A DNA stretch of 64,000 nucleotides from Marinobacter arenosus (GTDB taxonomy: Bacteria > Pseudomonadota > Gammaproteobacteria > Pseudomonadales > Oleiphilaceae): the NCBI RefSeq assembly GCF_019264345.1, contig NZ_JAHVAO010000005.1, positions 1 through 64,000 of the forward strand, read 5' to 3'. Positions 7,597-17,108 of the stretch are shown here, piece by piece. The position numbers and the translations under genes were made by a program. Every line of letters begins with the position of its first letter. The stretch's first letter is position 1. Below the pieces are notes generated by a model. It was not told the DNA's origin. It did not search any database and worked only from the letters and a program-made list of their open reading frames with translations.

Positions 7597-10500
7597 TGAG
7601 CGAGCGGTCCTATGCCGAACTGTTCTGCTTCAGCAACTTCACCTTCCTGACCGGTGCCTCCCACCCCCAGGAGCTGGCCGAGCGGGCCGCCGAACTGGGT
7701 TATACCGCCCTGGCCATCACCGATGCCTGCTCGGTGGCCGGTATTCCGCGCGCCTGGGCCGCCCTGAAGGGCAGCCCGGTGAAGCTGATCACTGGCAGTT
7801 GGTTTGAACTTCACGACGCTCCGCCCGGTGCCAGCGTACCCCGGTTCATTCTTCTCGCCCGCACCCGCAAGGGTTACGGTCAGCTGTGCCAGTTGATCAC
7901 CACCGGCCGGCGCCGGGCCGAAAAAGGCCAGTACCAGGTGCTCTTCCGGGATCTGGAACCCCACCCGCTGGATGACTGCCTGTGCCTGTGGCTCCCCCCT
8001 TCACTGGCGGAAGCCGACGCCGATCAGGCCCTGGCCGGTGGCGAATGGCTGCAACGGCTGTTCGAGCCACGGTTCTGGATTGCCGCCGCCCGCACCCTGG
8101 AATCCGGCGAAGAACAGCAACTGGCCCGGGCCCGCTGGCTGGCCGACCAGTTACGCTGCCCGATCACCGCCACCGGCGAGGTGCACATGCACAGCCGGGA
8201 ACGCCAGCCATTGCAGGACGTGCTCACCGCCCTGCGCAACCACACCAGCCTGGAGCAGGCCGGCCACTGCCTGTTCCAGAATGGCGAACGTTATCTGCGG
8301 CCCTTACCGGTTTTGCGACGCCTGTTCCCGGACACCTGGCTCCGGGAAACCCTCCGGATTGCGGACCAGTGCACCTTTGAACCCGGCAGCCTGCGCTACG
8401 AATATCCGCCGGATCTGGTGCCGGAAACGGAAACACCCGCGGCTTACCTGAAACGGCTGACCCGCGAGGGCGAACGCCGCCGTTACCCGAACGGCACCCC
8501 CCTGACCGTGCAGGCCCTGATCCGCAAGGAGCTGGCGCTGATCTCGGAGATGAAGTACGAACACTACTTCCTTACCATTCACGACATCGTCGACTTCGCC
8601 CGCAGCCGGGACATTCTCTGCCAGGGCCGGGGCTCGGCCGCCAACTCTGCCGTCTGTTACTGCCTGGGCATCACCGAAGTGAACCCGGCCCGGGTCGAGC
8701 TGCTGTTTGAACGCTTCATCTCCAAGGACCGGAACGAGCCCCCGGACATCGACGTGGATTTCGAACACCAGCGCCGGGAAGAGGTCATCCAGTACATTTA
8801 CCAGCGTTATGGCCGGGAACGGGCGGCACTGGCGGCCACGGTGATTCGCTACCGCCCTCGCAGTGCCATCCGTGATGTGGGCAAGGCGATGGGATTTGAC
8901 CCCGCTCAGGTGGAGCAGTTGCTCGAGGGCATCGACTGGCGCGACAAGGCCACCGGCTGGCGCCAGCAGGTGCTGGACAAGCGCCTGACCCGAAACCCGA
9001 AAGTGGCGGACCAGTTCTTTGCCCTGGTCAACACCCTGCTGGGCTTCCCGCGGCACCTGTCCCAGCATGTGGGCGGGTTTGTCATCAGCTCCGGCCCGCT
9101 GGCCGAACTGGTGCCCGTGGAAAACGCCGCCATGGCCGACCGCACCGTGATCCAGTGGGACAAGGACGACCTGGAAAGCCTGGGCCTGATGAAAGTGGAC
9201 GTTCTCGCCCTGGGCATGCTCTCGGCCATTCGCCGGGCACTGGAACTGATCAGCGAACAGAAGGGCCTGCCATTCCGGATGCAGGACATTCCCCAGAAAG
9301 ACCGGGCCACCTACGCCATGCTCCAGAAAGGCGACAGCATCGGGGTATTCCAGGTGGAATCCCGCGCCCAGATCAACATGCTGCCCCGGCTCAAGCCGGA
9401 GACCTATTACGACCTGGTGATCGAAGTGGCGATCGTACGCCCCGGCCCCATTCAGGGCGACATGGTGCACCCGTACCTGCGGCGCAAGCACGGCCTGGAA
9501 CCGGTGGACTACCCCAACGATGCCATCCGCAAGGTGCTTGAGCGCACCCTGGGGGTACCGATTTTCCAGGAGCAGGTGATCAAGCTGGCCATGGTTGCCG
9601 CAGGCTTTTCCGCCGGCGAAGCAGACCAGCTGCGCCGGGCGATGGCCGCCTGGAAGTCCCACGGGGATCTGACCCCGTTCCGGGACAAACTGGTCACCGG
9701 TATGCTGGAGCGGGGGCACAGTGCCGACTTCGCCGAACGGCTGTACCAGCAGATCTGCGGGTTTGGCGGTTACGGCTTTCCCGAATCACACGCCGCCAGT
9801 TTTGCACTGCTGGTGTACGTCTCCGCCTGGCTCAAATGCCACCACCCGACCGCTTTCTACTGCGCCCTGCTCAACAGCCAGCCCATGGGCTTCTACTCGC
9901 CCTCACAACTGGTTCAGGACGCCCGGCGCCACGGGGTTAACGTATTACCGGTGGACGTGAACCACAGCCAGTGGGATCACACCCTCGAAGGCCCGGACCA
10001 ACACCTCCGCCTTGGCCTCCGGCTCATCCAGGGCCTGTCCTCCGCGGGCGCCGAACGGCTGTGCCAACAACGCCCCGAGCCGGGTTACCGCTCAGCCAGC
10101 GAACTGCGCAACCTCGCCAGCCTCCAGCAACGGGACATGGAACTGCTGGCTGGCGCCAACGCCATGCCAGCGTTTACCGCCAACCGCCATCAGGCCTACT
10201 GGCAACTGCTGGGCCACGAACAACCCACCGAACTGTTCGCCGAAGAAGCGCCGGCCAGCTACCAGCCGGAGCCGTGCGAACAGTTGCCGGAACCCACCGA
10301 GGGCCAGAACGTTCTCGCCGACTACGCCAGCCAGGGCCTGAGCCTGCAGCGCCACCCACTGGCCCTGCTCCGGGAGCAAGGCCATCTCCGGTTCTGCCTC
10401 AGCGCCGAACAACTCCAGACCACCAAAGCCGGCATCCCCGTGCAGGTCGCCGGTCTCGTCACCGGCCGGCAACGCCCCGGCTCCGCCTCCGGCGTTACCT

Positions 10501-10715
10501 TCGTGACCCTCGAAGACGAAACCGGCAATGTGAACGTCGTAGTCTGGCTGGAAACCGCCCGGCGGCAACGGAAGCCGCTGTTAACCGCGCGCCTGTTGCA
10601 TGTGAAGGGAGTGCTTGAACGAGAGGGGAACATCGTTCACGTGATGGCAGGAAAACTCTCGGACCTGAGTCACCTGATCAAAACCCTTCCCGTCAGCTCC
10701 CGGAACTTTCATTAA
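7596..10715 (+). CDS. dnaE2: Error-prone DNA polymerase DnaE2 (ImuC)
   Basis: A 1039-residue C-family polymerase, the usual length for DnaE2, acting in damage-induced mutagenesis. The N-terminal PHP domain starts SYAELFCFSNFTFLTGASH and includes ALAITD. The palm carries the metal-binding motif PDIDVDF at about residue 380. The DKDDLES and FQVESRAQINMLPRL segments and the C-terminal OB-fold (about 930-1010, VTFVTLEDETGNVNVVVW) match the family. The start codon overlaps the imuB stop. It is transcribed with imuA and imuB from the LexA-controlled promoter. Downstream is a long inverted-repeat element rather than an immediate T-rich terminator. Confidence 0.96.
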   Translation: MSERSYAELFCFSNFTFLTGASHPQELAERAAELGYTALAITDACSVAGIPRAWAALKGSPVKLITGSWFELHDAPPGASVPRFILLARTRKGYGQLCQLITTGRRRAEKGQYQVLFRDLEPHPLDDCLCLWLPPSLAEADADQALAGGEWLQRLFEPRFWIAAARTLESGEEQQLARARWLADQLRCPITATGEVHMHSRERQPLQDVLTALRNHTSLEQAGHCLFQNGERYLRPLPVLRRLFPDTWLRETLRIADQCTFEPGSLRYEYPPDLVPETETPAAYLKRLTREGERRRYPNGTPLTVQALIRKELALISEMKYEHYFLTIHDIVDFARSRDILCQGRGSAANSAVCYCLGITEVNPARVELLFERFISKDRNEPPDIDVDFEHQRREEVIQYIYQRYGRERAALAATVIRYRPRSAIRDVGKAMGFDPAQVEQLLEGIDWRDKATGWRQQVLDKRLTRNPKVADQFFALVNTLLGFPRHLSQHVGGFVISSGPLAELVPVENAAMADRTVIQWDKDDLESLGLMKVDVLALGMLSAIRRALELISEQKGLPFRMQDIPQKDRATYAMLQKGDSIGVFQVESRAQINMLPRLKPETYYDLVIEVAIVRPGPIQGDMVHPYLRRKHGLEPVDYPNDAIRKVLERTLGVPIFQEQVIKLAMVAAGFSAGEADQLRRAMAAWKSHGDLTPFRDKLVTGMLERGHSADFAERLYQQICGFGGYGFPESHAASFALLVYVSAWLKCHHPTAFYCALLNSQPMGFYSPSQLVQDARRHGVNVLPVDVNHSQWDHTLEGPDQHLRLGLRLIQGLSSAGAERLCQQRPEPGYRSASELRNLASLQQRDMELLAGANAMPAFTANRHQAYWQLLGHEQPTELFAEEAPASYQPEPCEQLPEPTEGQNVLADYASQGLSLQRHPLALLREQGHLRFCLSAEQLQTTKAGIPVQVAGLVTGRQRPGSASGVTFVTLEDETGNVNVVVWLETARRQRKPLLTARLLHVKGVLEREGNIVHVMAGKLSDLSHLIKTLPVSSRNFH

Positions 10716-10752
10716 TGGAAAGGTTACCTCGCGTTACCCGGGAAGCTCGAAG

Positions 10753-10860
10753 AGTCGGTGTGAGCCCTCCTTTCAGGAATGTTGCAGGCCATGGATGGCC
10801 GGAAACAAGCGCACATGGATGTGCTCGTAGCGGTTCCTGAAAGGAGGGCTCACACCGACT
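10753..10860 (+). repeat. Intergenic inverted-repeat element, copy 1 (27-bp arms, 54-bp conserved core)
   Basis: Perfect 27-bp arms (10753-10779 and 10834-10860) enclose a 54-bp core (10780-10833). The core matches the core of the copy at 48350-48443 at 50 of 54 positions, while the arms of the two copies are unrelated. On the dnaE2 sense strand the core holds two hairpins: GGCCA-TGGA-TGGCC (10787-10800) and GCACA-TGGA-TGTGC (10811-10824). Each places GGA in a 4-nt loop, and a third GGA lies between them (10801-10803). No T-run follows, so it is not a classical terminator. The A-C-A-x-GGA-T-G-T hairpin resembles CsrA/RsmA binding sites. Confidence 0.9.
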
Positions 10861-10887
10861 CAAACTCCCAACTCGCAGTCCTGAAAC

Positions 10888-10914
10888 AAGAAAACCCCGC
10901 ACAAAGGCGGGGTT
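10888..10914 (-). terminator. Rho-independent terminator of oadGAB
   Basis: AACCCCGC (10893-10900) pairs with GCGGGGTT (10907-10914). On the minus strand the stem is followed by TTTTCTTG. It lies 24 bp beyond the oadB stop. Confidence 0.85.
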
Positions 10915-10938
10915 CTCGGTACTGCAGGGGCAAGAAGA

Positions 10939-12273
10939 TCAGCTAAGCAGCTTGATCATCACACCAGCAGCAACCGCAGAGCCGATAACACCAGCCACGT
11001 TTGGACCCATGGCGTGCATCAGGAGGAAGTTCTGCGGGTTAGCTTCCAGACCAACCTTGTTGGAAACCCGCGCCGCCATCGGCACCGCGGATACACCGGC
11101 TGAACCAATCAGCGGGTTGATCTGCTCTTTGCTCAGCTTGTTCATCAGCTTCGCCATCAGAACACCCGACGCGGTACCCACACCGAAGGCAACAATACCC
11201 AGGCCCAGGATACCCAGGGTCTGGCCATCCAGGAACTTGTCCGCCATCAGCTTGGAGCCAACGGACAACCCCAGGAAGATGGTCACAATGTTGATCAGTG
11301 CATTCTGGGCCGTATCGCTCAGACGCTCGACCACACCGCACTCGCGCATCAGGTTACCGAAGCAGAACATACCCAGCAGCGGCGCTGCGTCAGGCAGGAA
11401 CAGAACCACGGCAATCAGAACCACCAGTGGGAAGATGATCTTTTCTTTCTTGCTGACCGGACGCAGCTGGGTCATCTTGATGGCCCGCTCTTCGTGGCTG
11501 GTCAGCGCCTTCATGATCGGCGGCTGAATCATCGGAACCATCGCCATGTAAGCGTAGGCGGAGACCGCGATTGCACCCAGCAGATGCGGCGCCAGTACGC
11601 TCGCCACATAGATGGAGGTCGGGCCGTCCGCGCCACCGATGATACCGATGGCAGCCGCTTCCAGAATGTTGAATTCCAGAACGCCGGTCCAGTCCAGCAA
11701 GGCCGCACCAATCACGGTACCGAAGATACCGAACTGGGCCGCAGCGCCCAGCAGCATGGTCTTCGGGTTCGCCAGCAGAGGACCGAAGTCGGTCATCGCG
11801 CCTACACCCATGAAGATCAACAGCGGACCCACTGTGCTTCCGATAACCACCGAGTAGAAGTTATAGAGCATGCCGTTGCCATACCCGAAATCCTGGGCAA
11901 TGGAATTCGCCATCGCCATTTCGGAATAGCTCGCCTCTTTCACCGCCACCTTGAAGGCTTCCTTCAGTTCCGGCGTCACCGCCTGACCGGCCTGGTAGGC
12001 AACGTCCAGCGGGGCTGCCAGAGCAGCGAGAATCTGAGTCGCTTCGCTCTTGAGCGCGAAGTGGATGGCATTTTCTGCCGCAGTCAGGGCAAGCCCTGCC
12101 TCCGGAATATTCGCCAGAATGCCGCCGAACCCGATGGGTACCAGCAGCAATGGCTCAAAACCCTTGCGAATCGCAAGGAACAGCAGAAGCAGGCCGATGG
12201 CAATCATCACCACCTGGCCGGGTTCTATATTGAACAGGCCACTACCTGTCCAGAGCGTCATTAATTTATCCAT
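10939..12273 (-). CDS. oadB: Oxaloacetate decarboxylase beta subunit (Na+ pump)
   Basis: A 444-residue integral membrane protein that decarboxylates carboxybiotin and couples it to Na+ export. Many hydrophobic helices are visible. The family motifs [23 protein letters not shown] (the region containing the conserved Na+-binding aspartate) and [13 protein letters not shown] are present. The C-terminal half ends [15 protein letters not shown]. It is last in the operon oadG-oadA-oadB, 13 bp after oadA, and is followed by a clear terminator. In a marine bacterium it would work at the pyruvate/oxaloacetate node while building sodium-motive force. Confidence 0.95.
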   Translation of the reverse strand: MDKLMTLWTGSGLFNIEPGQVVMIAIGLLLLFLAIRKGFEPLLLVPIGFGGILANIPEAGLALTAAENAIHFALKSEATQILAALAAPLDVAYQAGQAVTPELKEAFKVAVKEASYSEMAMANSIAQDFGYGNGMLYNFYSVVIGSTVGPLLIFMGVGAMTDFGPLLANPKTMLLGAAAQFGIFGTVIGAALLDWTGVLEFNILEAAAIGIIGGADGPTSIYVASVLAPHLLGAIAVSAYAYMAMVPMIQPPIMKALTSHEERAIKMTQLRPVSKKEKIIFPLVVLIAVVLFLPDAAPLLGMFCFGNLMRECGVVERLSDTAQNALINIVTIFLGLSVGSKLMADKFLDGQTLGILGLGIVAFGVGTASGVLMAKLMNKLSKEQINPLIGSAGVSAVPMAARVSNKVGLEANPQNFLLMHAMGPNVAGVIGSAVAAGVMIKLLS

Positions 12274-12286
12274 GGAATGCTGGCCC

Positions 12287-14074
12287 TTATGCGATTGTCA
12301 GCATTTCATCATCAGGGGAGACGGCATCACCGACCTTGATGAAGACTTCGCCGATGGTACCGGCTTTCGGTGCGCGAACCTCGGTTTCCATCTTCATGGC
12401 CTCGAGGATGATCATCACATCGCCCTCTTCAACCACGTCGCCTGGAGAAACCAGAACCTTGAAGATGTTGCCACCCAGAGGTGCAACCACGGGTTCACCT
12501 TCACCCGCCGCAGGTGCCGGCGCAGCGGCAGCAGCAGGCGCGGAAGCAGCACCGCCCTCACCCTGGATCTGGGTGATCTCGCCACCTTCGGATACCGCCA
12601 CCACGAACTTCTTGCCGTTCACTTCAACGGTGTAGGTCTCCGGACCTCCGGCCTTCTTGGCAGGAGCCGCGTCTTCGGCGGTCGGAACCGGCTCGAACGC
12701 ATCCGGGTTGCCACGGTTTTCCAGGAACTTCAGACCGATCTGCGGGAACAGAGCGTAGGTCAGCACGTCGTCGACGGTGTTTTCCGCCAGCTTGATGCCC
12801 TTCTCCTCCGCCAGTTTCTTCAGCTCTTCAGTCAGCTTGTCCATTTCCGGCTCGATCAGGTCTGCCGGACGACAGGTAATGACTTCCTTACCATCCAGAA
12901 CACGCTCCTGCAGTTCCTTGTTGAACGGTGCCGGCGCAGCGCCGTACTCGCCCTTCAGGATGGCGGAGGTTTCCTTGGAGATGGACTTGTAACGCTCGCC
13001 GGTCAGAACGTTCAGTACCGCCTGGGTACCCACGATCTGGGAGGTCGGCGTTACCAGCGGGATGAAGCCCAGGTCTTCGCGAACCTTGGGAATTTCGTCC
13101 AGAACCTGATCAAACTTGTCGCTCGCGTTCTGCTCACGCAGCTGGTTTTCCATGTTGGTCAGCATACCGCCCGGCACCTGGGCAATCAGGATGCGGGAAT
13201 CGGTACCACGCAGGCTGCCTTCAAACTTCGCGTACTTCTTGCGTACCTGACGGAAGTAGCTGGCGATTTCCTCGAGCAGGTTCAGGTCAAGGCCGGTATC
13301 CCGGTCTGTGCCCTCGAGAATGGCAACAACCGCCTCGGTGGGCGAGTGGCCATAGGTCATGCTCATGGACGAGATGGCCGTATCCACGTTGTCGATGCCC
13401 GCTTCCGCAGCCTTGATGGCCGTAGCGGTGGACATGCCCGTGGTGGCGTGACACTGCATGTGGATCGGGATATCCAGCTCTTTCTTCAGGCGGCTAACCA
13501 GATCGAAGGCCACGTAAGGCTTCAGGATACCCGCCATGTCCTTGATCGCGATCGAGTCCGCGCCCATGTCGGCAACTTCTTTCGCCATTTCAACCCACAT
13601 GTCGATGGTGTGGACCGGGCTGGTGGTGTAGGCGATGGTGCCCTGGGCATGCTTGCCAGTCTTACGAACGGCCTTGATGGCACGATCGAGGTTACGCGGA
13701 TCGTTCATCGCGTCGAAAATACGGAACACGTCTACGCCGTTCTCGGCGGCGCGCTCACAGAAACGGTCTACCACGTCATCCGCGTAATGACGGTACCCCA
13801 AAAGGTTCTGGCCACGCAGCAACATCTGCTGTTGGGTGTTGGGCATGGCTTTTTTGAGTTCGCGGATGCGCTCCCAGGGATCTTCGCCCAGGTAACGGAT
13901 GCAGGAGTCGAAGGTGGCTCCACCCCAGGATTCCAGAGACCAGAAACCGACCTTGTCGAGTTTCTCGGCAATGGGCAGCATGTCATCAAGCCGCATTCGG
14001 GTGGCAAGCAGGGATTGGTGGGCGTCACGCAGGATAACGTCCGTAATTCCCAGCGGTTTCTTTGTGTCAGTCAT
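12287..14074 (-). CDS. oadA: Oxaloacetate decarboxylase alpha subunit (biotin carboxyltransferase)
   Basis: A 595-residue protein with three parts. It has an N-terminal TIM-barrel carboxyltransferase domain (begins [17 protein letters not shown], with DAHQS and MQCHATTGM as metal and substrate motifs), a central conserved PYC_OADA domain, and a C-terminal biotinyl domain with the lysine in EAMKME at about 560. An Ala/Pro-rich hinge precedes the biotin domain. The start at 14074 (MTDTKK) is chosen on homology; upstream in-frame sequence is Arg/Pro-rich and overlaps oadG. It transfers CO2 from oxaloacetate to biotin for decarboxylation by OadB. Confidence 0.95.
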   Translation of the reverse strand: MTDTKKPLGITDVILRDAHQSLLATRMRLDDMLPIAEKLDKVGFWSLESWGGATFDSCIRYLGEDPWERIRELKKAMPNTQQQMLLRGQNLLGYRHYADDVVDRFCERAAENGVDVFRIFDAMNDPRNLDRAIKAVRKTGKHAQGTIAYTTSPVHTIDMWVEMAKEVADMGADSIAIKDMAGILKPYVAFDLVSRLKKELDIPIHMQCHATTGMSTATAIKAAEAGIDNVDTAISSMSMTYGHSPTEAVVAILEGTDRDTGLDLNLLEEIASYFRQVRKKYAKFEGSLRGTDSRILIAQVPGGMLTNMENQLREQNASDKFDQVLDEIPKVREDLGFIPLVTPTSQIVGTQAVLNVLTGERYKSISKETSAILKGEYGAAPAPFNKELQERVLDGKEVITCRPADLIEPEMDKLTEELKKLAEEKGIKLAENTVDDVLTYALFPQIGLKFLENRGNPDAFEPVPTAEDAAPAKKAGGPETYTVEVNGKKFVVAVSEGGEITQIQGEGGAASAPAAAAAPAPAAGEGEPVVAPLGGNIFKVLVSPGDVVEEGDVMIILEAMKMETEVRAPKAGTIGEVFIKVGDAVSPDDEMLTIA

Positions 14075-14114
14075 CGTGTCAGCCTTCTGTTTAAAGGTTC
14101 TATCTATTACCGGC

Positions 14115-14366
14115 TCACTTCTTGTGGCGCGACCGGAATTGTGCAATCGCCTTCTTGATGGCCTCGGCGGTATCGGGGTCAACCGGCGTTGGCGCCTTGG
14201 GCTTGGCACGTGGCGTTTTGGCCGGGGTTGCCGGCTCTGGCGGCGCAAACCGTCCTATGAGTTTGGACATGAGCAGTGTCGCGAATACCAGAATGATCAG
14301 GAATACGAACACAAACCCCATGCCCGCGATCATCAGATCTACGGCTTGTGACATCAGGTTATTCAT
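14115..14366 (-). CDS. oadG: Oxaloacetate decarboxylase gamma subunit
   Basis: An 83-residue protein with one N-terminal membrane helix (about 11-36, [20 protein letters not shown]) and a Pro/Ala/Lys-rich cytoplasmic tail that joins the alpha subunit to the membrane beta subunit. Length and layout are typical of OadG. First gene of the operon; oadA follows after 40 bp. Confidence 0.88.
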   Translation of the reverse strand: MNNLMSQAVDLMIAGMGFVFVFLIILVFATLLMSKLIGRFAPPEPATPAKTPRAKPKAPTPVDPDTAEAIKKAIAQFRSRHKK

Positions 14367-14480
14367 ATTGAATAGCTACCTGCTTTAATGGTTTGTTGAT
14401 TTCCCCGATTTGCCTGGCCGGACCAGTTGGACTAAGGTCTAAGGTCCTGCCAGAGCAATTCGGGAGGCAAAATCCTGCGT

Positions 14481-14509
14481 AATTTACCGTTTTAGCCTGC
14501 AGTGAGCAA
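14481..14509 (-). promoter_or_regulatory. Candidate promoter of oadGAB
   Basis: On the minus strand TTGCTC (14504-14509) and TAAATT (14481-14486) are separated by 17 bp, about 115 bp before the oadG start. This lies in the 226-bp gap between dbpA and oadG, which holds no other recognised feature. Confidence 0.4.
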
Positions 14510-14592
14510 CCTAAATGCAAATGGCTATACGGAGTTTCCGAGCCACCCGGCCCTCATTGACAAGTTTGCCGCATACCGGCCGAAGCCCCGTC

Positions 14593-15966
14593 TCATGCGT
14601 ACCGGACGCGGATTTTTCGCCCTTTGATACGACCGGCTTCCAATCGCTTCAGCGCCTTGGCGGCATGACTTTTGTCAATTGCCACGAAACACTGGAAATC
14701 GAAGAGGTCGATCTTGCCCACCGCGGAGCCCGGAATCCCGGCGTCGCCCGTGAGCGCCCCCAACACATCGCCCGGACGGATCTTCTCTTTTCGACCGCCG
14801 GCGATGCATAAGGTTTTCATGGCCGGCTCAACCGGTTTCCTGGGTACCGCCATCAAGGCCTCAGTGTCGCCCCAGCTCACAGTCTGGCCACGGTCCGATT
14901 CCAGCCGGCTGATCTTGTGGCCCTTGGCGGGCGTGCAGAAGGTAACCGCAAGGCCCTGCTCCCCTGCCCGGCCAGTCCGACCGACCCGGTGGGTATGCAC
15001 TTCGGGGTCCCGCGCCGGTTCGGCGTTGATCACCAATGGCAGGGATTTGATATCGAGCCCCCTGGCGGCCACGTCCGTCGCCACGAGGACCGCGCAGCTC
15101 TGATTACCGAAACGGACCAGCACACTGTCCCGTTCCCGTTGCTCCAGGTCGCCATGAAGAGCCAGCGCGGAAAACCCGTTCTGGCGCAGGTCATCCGCCA
15201 GCTCATCGCATTGCTGTTTGGTGGTGCAGAATACGATGCAGGACGATGGCTCACGCTCGGACAACAGCGCCATTACCGCATCGTGAGCGGTGCCAGGCGC
15301 AATCTCATAAAACAGTTCGTGAATATCCGGGTTGCCCTGCACGGCCTCGGCCCGGACATCCTCTGGCTCTCGCTGATAGCGCGCGCTGAGCTTCCGTATC
15401 GCGTCCGGCCAGGTCGCTGAAAACATCAGGGTCTGACGGGACTCCGGAGTCTTGCCCAGTATGTCCTCCATGGCTTCCTCGAATCCCATATCCAGCATCC
15501 GGTCCGCCTCATCCAGCACCACGGTATTCACCCGATCGAGGGTGAGCGTCCCTTTTCTCAGGTGATCCTGAATCCGGCCCGGTGTTCCAACCACAATATG
15601 AGCACCGTGACTGAGGGAACCGATTTGCGGGCCGATTGCAACGCCGCCGCACAGCGTCAGGATTTTCACGTTATCCCGGGCCCGGGCCAGCTCCCGGAGC
15701 GCTTTGGCCACTTGATCCGCCAGCTCCCGCGTGGGACACAGCACCAGCCCCTGAACCGCAAACAGCCGGGTATTCAGGTGCTCAACGAGCCCGATGCCGA
15801 AAGCCGCCGTCTTGCCGCTCCCGGTCTGGGCCATGGCGATCACATCCCGTCGGGCGAGGCAGTGAGGCAAGGCTTTCGCCTGGATTTCGGTGGGCTGATC
15901 AAACCCAAGCTGCTCAAGGTTGGAAGTCATGGCAGCGGAAAGACCAAACGTTTTAAAGGACGGCAT
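14593..15966 (-). CDS. dbpA: ATP-dependent RNA helicase DbpA
   Basis: A 457-residue DEAD-box helicase, the same length as the E. coli enzyme, which acts in assembly of the 50S ribosomal subunit through hairpin 92 of 23S rRNA. Motifs seen in order: Q-motif region PTEIQAKALP, Walker A AQTGSGKT, PTRELADQ, TPGRIQDHL, DEADRMLDMGF, FSATWP, VATDVAARGLDI, HRVGRTGRAG. The C-terminal 75 residues form the DbpA RNA-binding domain (KIRPGDVLGALTGDAGIPGS, VGKIDLFDFQCFVAI). It is a single gene upstream of the oad operon on the same strand. Confidence 0.93.
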   Translation of the reverse strand: MPSFKTFGLSAAMTSNLEQLGFDQPTEIQAKALPHCLARRDVIAMAQTGSGKTAAFGIGLVEHLNTRLFAVQGLVLCPTRELADQVAKALRELARARDNVKILTLCGGVAIGPQIGSLSHGAHIVVGTPGRIQDHLRKGTLTLDRVNTVVLDEADRMLDMGFEEAMEDILGKTPESRQTLMFSATWPDAIRKLSARYQREPEDVRAEAVQGNPDIHELFYEIAPGTAHDAVMALLSEREPSSCIVFCTTKQQCDELADDLRQNGFSALALHGDLEQRERDSVLVRFGNQSCAVLVATDVAARGLDIKSLPLVINAEPARDPEVHTHRVGRTGRAGEQGLAVTFCTPAKGHKISRLESDRGQTVSWGDTEALMAVPRKPVEPAMKTLCIAGGRKEKIRPGDVLGALTGDAGIPGSAVGKIDLFDFQCFVAIDKSHAAKALKRLEAGRIKGRKIRVRYA

Positions 15967-16074
15967 ACAAGAAAATCCTGAAATCGGCGAACACGGGTGA
16001 TGGAGGCAAAATAATGAGGGCGTATACTAGCGCATCAGGATACCAGAGTTTGCCACCAATTAACGGAGTTACTA

Positions 16075-16611
16075 ATGGCGTCCCTACAGGATCAGCTACT
16101 GAAAGCCGGACTGGCTGACGAGAAAAAAGCCAAGGCCATTCGCACCGAAAAGCGAAAAAAGCGGAAATCCCAACCCAAAGGCGCTGTGCAGGAGAACGAG
16201 GCCGAAGTACGCGCCCGCCAGGCCCGCGCAGAGAAAGCCGAACGGGATCGTGAACTCAATCGCCAGCGCCAGCAGGAGGCCGAAAAGAAAGCGATCCAGG
16301 CTCAGATTCGCCAACTTGTCGAAACCAATCGACTGGACCGCAGCCGGGGCGAGACCTCCTACCAGTTCGTTCACGACAAGAAGATCAAGAAGATTTTTGT
16401 CGACGACACCATGGTTGACCAACTGTCCCGTGGACGCCTCGCCATCGTGTGTGTGAATGACAGTTACGACATCGTTGCCGAAGGCGTCGCGAGGAAAATC
16501 ATGGAGCGGGATGAGAGCGCCGTTGTGGTTCTTCATGACCGAAAAACCGACGATGTCGGCGAAGACGACCCCTATGCGGCTTACGAGATCCCCGATGATC
16601 TGATGTGGTAA
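16075..16611 (+). CDS. DUF2058 family protein (YaiL-like)
   Basis: A 178-residue protein of the DUF2058 family. It begins with the family hallmark MASLQDQLLKAGLADEKKAK, has a very basic, coiled-coil-forming middle (about 20-85, rich in Lys, Arg, Glu and Gln), and ends with a compact C-terminal domain (YQFVHDKKIKKIFVDD, LAIVCVNDSYDIV). The biochemical function is unknown; the charge suggests nucleic-acid or ribosome contact (inference). A strong terminator follows. Confidence 0.85.
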   Translation: MASLQDQLLKAGLADEKKAKAIRTEKRKKRKSQPKGAVQENEAEVRARQARAEKAERDRELNRQRQQEAEKKAIQAQIRQLVETNRLDRSRGETSYQFVHDKKIKKIFVDDTMVDQLSRGRLAIVCVNDSYDIVAEGVARKIMERDESAVVVLHDRKTDDVGEDDPYAAYEIPDDLMW

Positions 16612-16624
16612 CGCAATACCCCAT

Positions 16625-16655
16625 AAGGCTGGGCAGTAGCGCCCAGCCTTTTCTC
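16625..16655 (+). terminator. Rho-independent terminator of the DUF2058 gene
   Basis: AAGGCTGGGC (16625-16634) and GCCCAGCCTT (16641-16650) form a perfect 10-bp stem with a 6-nt loop, followed by TTCTCT. Confidence 0.85.
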
Positions 16656-16678
16656 TACAATGCTTCCCTGCGCCTTAT

Positions 16679-16870
16679 TCAGTGGAGCCTGTGACGCTCA
16701 AAGATCTCAAGGATCTCTCTTTCCGTCTCCGCAGGAACACTGACTTTTACCACCCTGGCTTCTTCGTCAATAAAGATATTGTCTCTGGGGATACCCGAGG
16801 CGATCAGATCGTCCCAAGTGTTCTTGGCCTGATCATGATTGTCATAGGCTCCATTAACGGTTTTATTCAT
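16679..16870 (-). CDS. Small conserved hypothetical protein (63 aa), possibly stress-related
   Basis: MNKTVNGAYDNHDQAKNTWD, then a single small acidic domain with DLIASGIPRDNIFIDEEA and the end VPAETEREILEIFERHRLH. The ATG at 16870 is chosen because AAAGGAG lies 8 nt upstream; an upstream GTG at 16888 overlaps that ribosome site. The pattern of a helix, a Gly-Ile-Pro turn and a beta strand recalls the ferredoxin-like fold of YflT/general-stress proteins, in which a sequence such as GxPxDxI recurs. The match is by eye only. It stands alone, divergent from the CHRD gene. Confidence 0.65.
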   Translation of the reverse strand: MNKTVNGAYDNHDQAKNTWDDLIASGIPRDNIFIDEEARVVKVSVPAETEREILEIFERHRLH

Positions 16871-17108
16871 GGGACCAACTCCTTTCACAAATGACCTTCC
16901 TATTTAAAGAATAGCCATCGACAGCTGAACTGCTCAATTTTTAACCACCCCGAAGTTGATCTGTGACAAACCCACTTCCTTTTGAACACAGCAAACCGCG
17001 ACAGCCCTCTTTTTTTCAACCTGGTGCAACTATTTCGCCTCCCGAAACGCATTACCTGGGCGTTAGCTCGCAAAAAACTGTCATCTAAAGTTATTTCGGG
17101 GAGTTACC

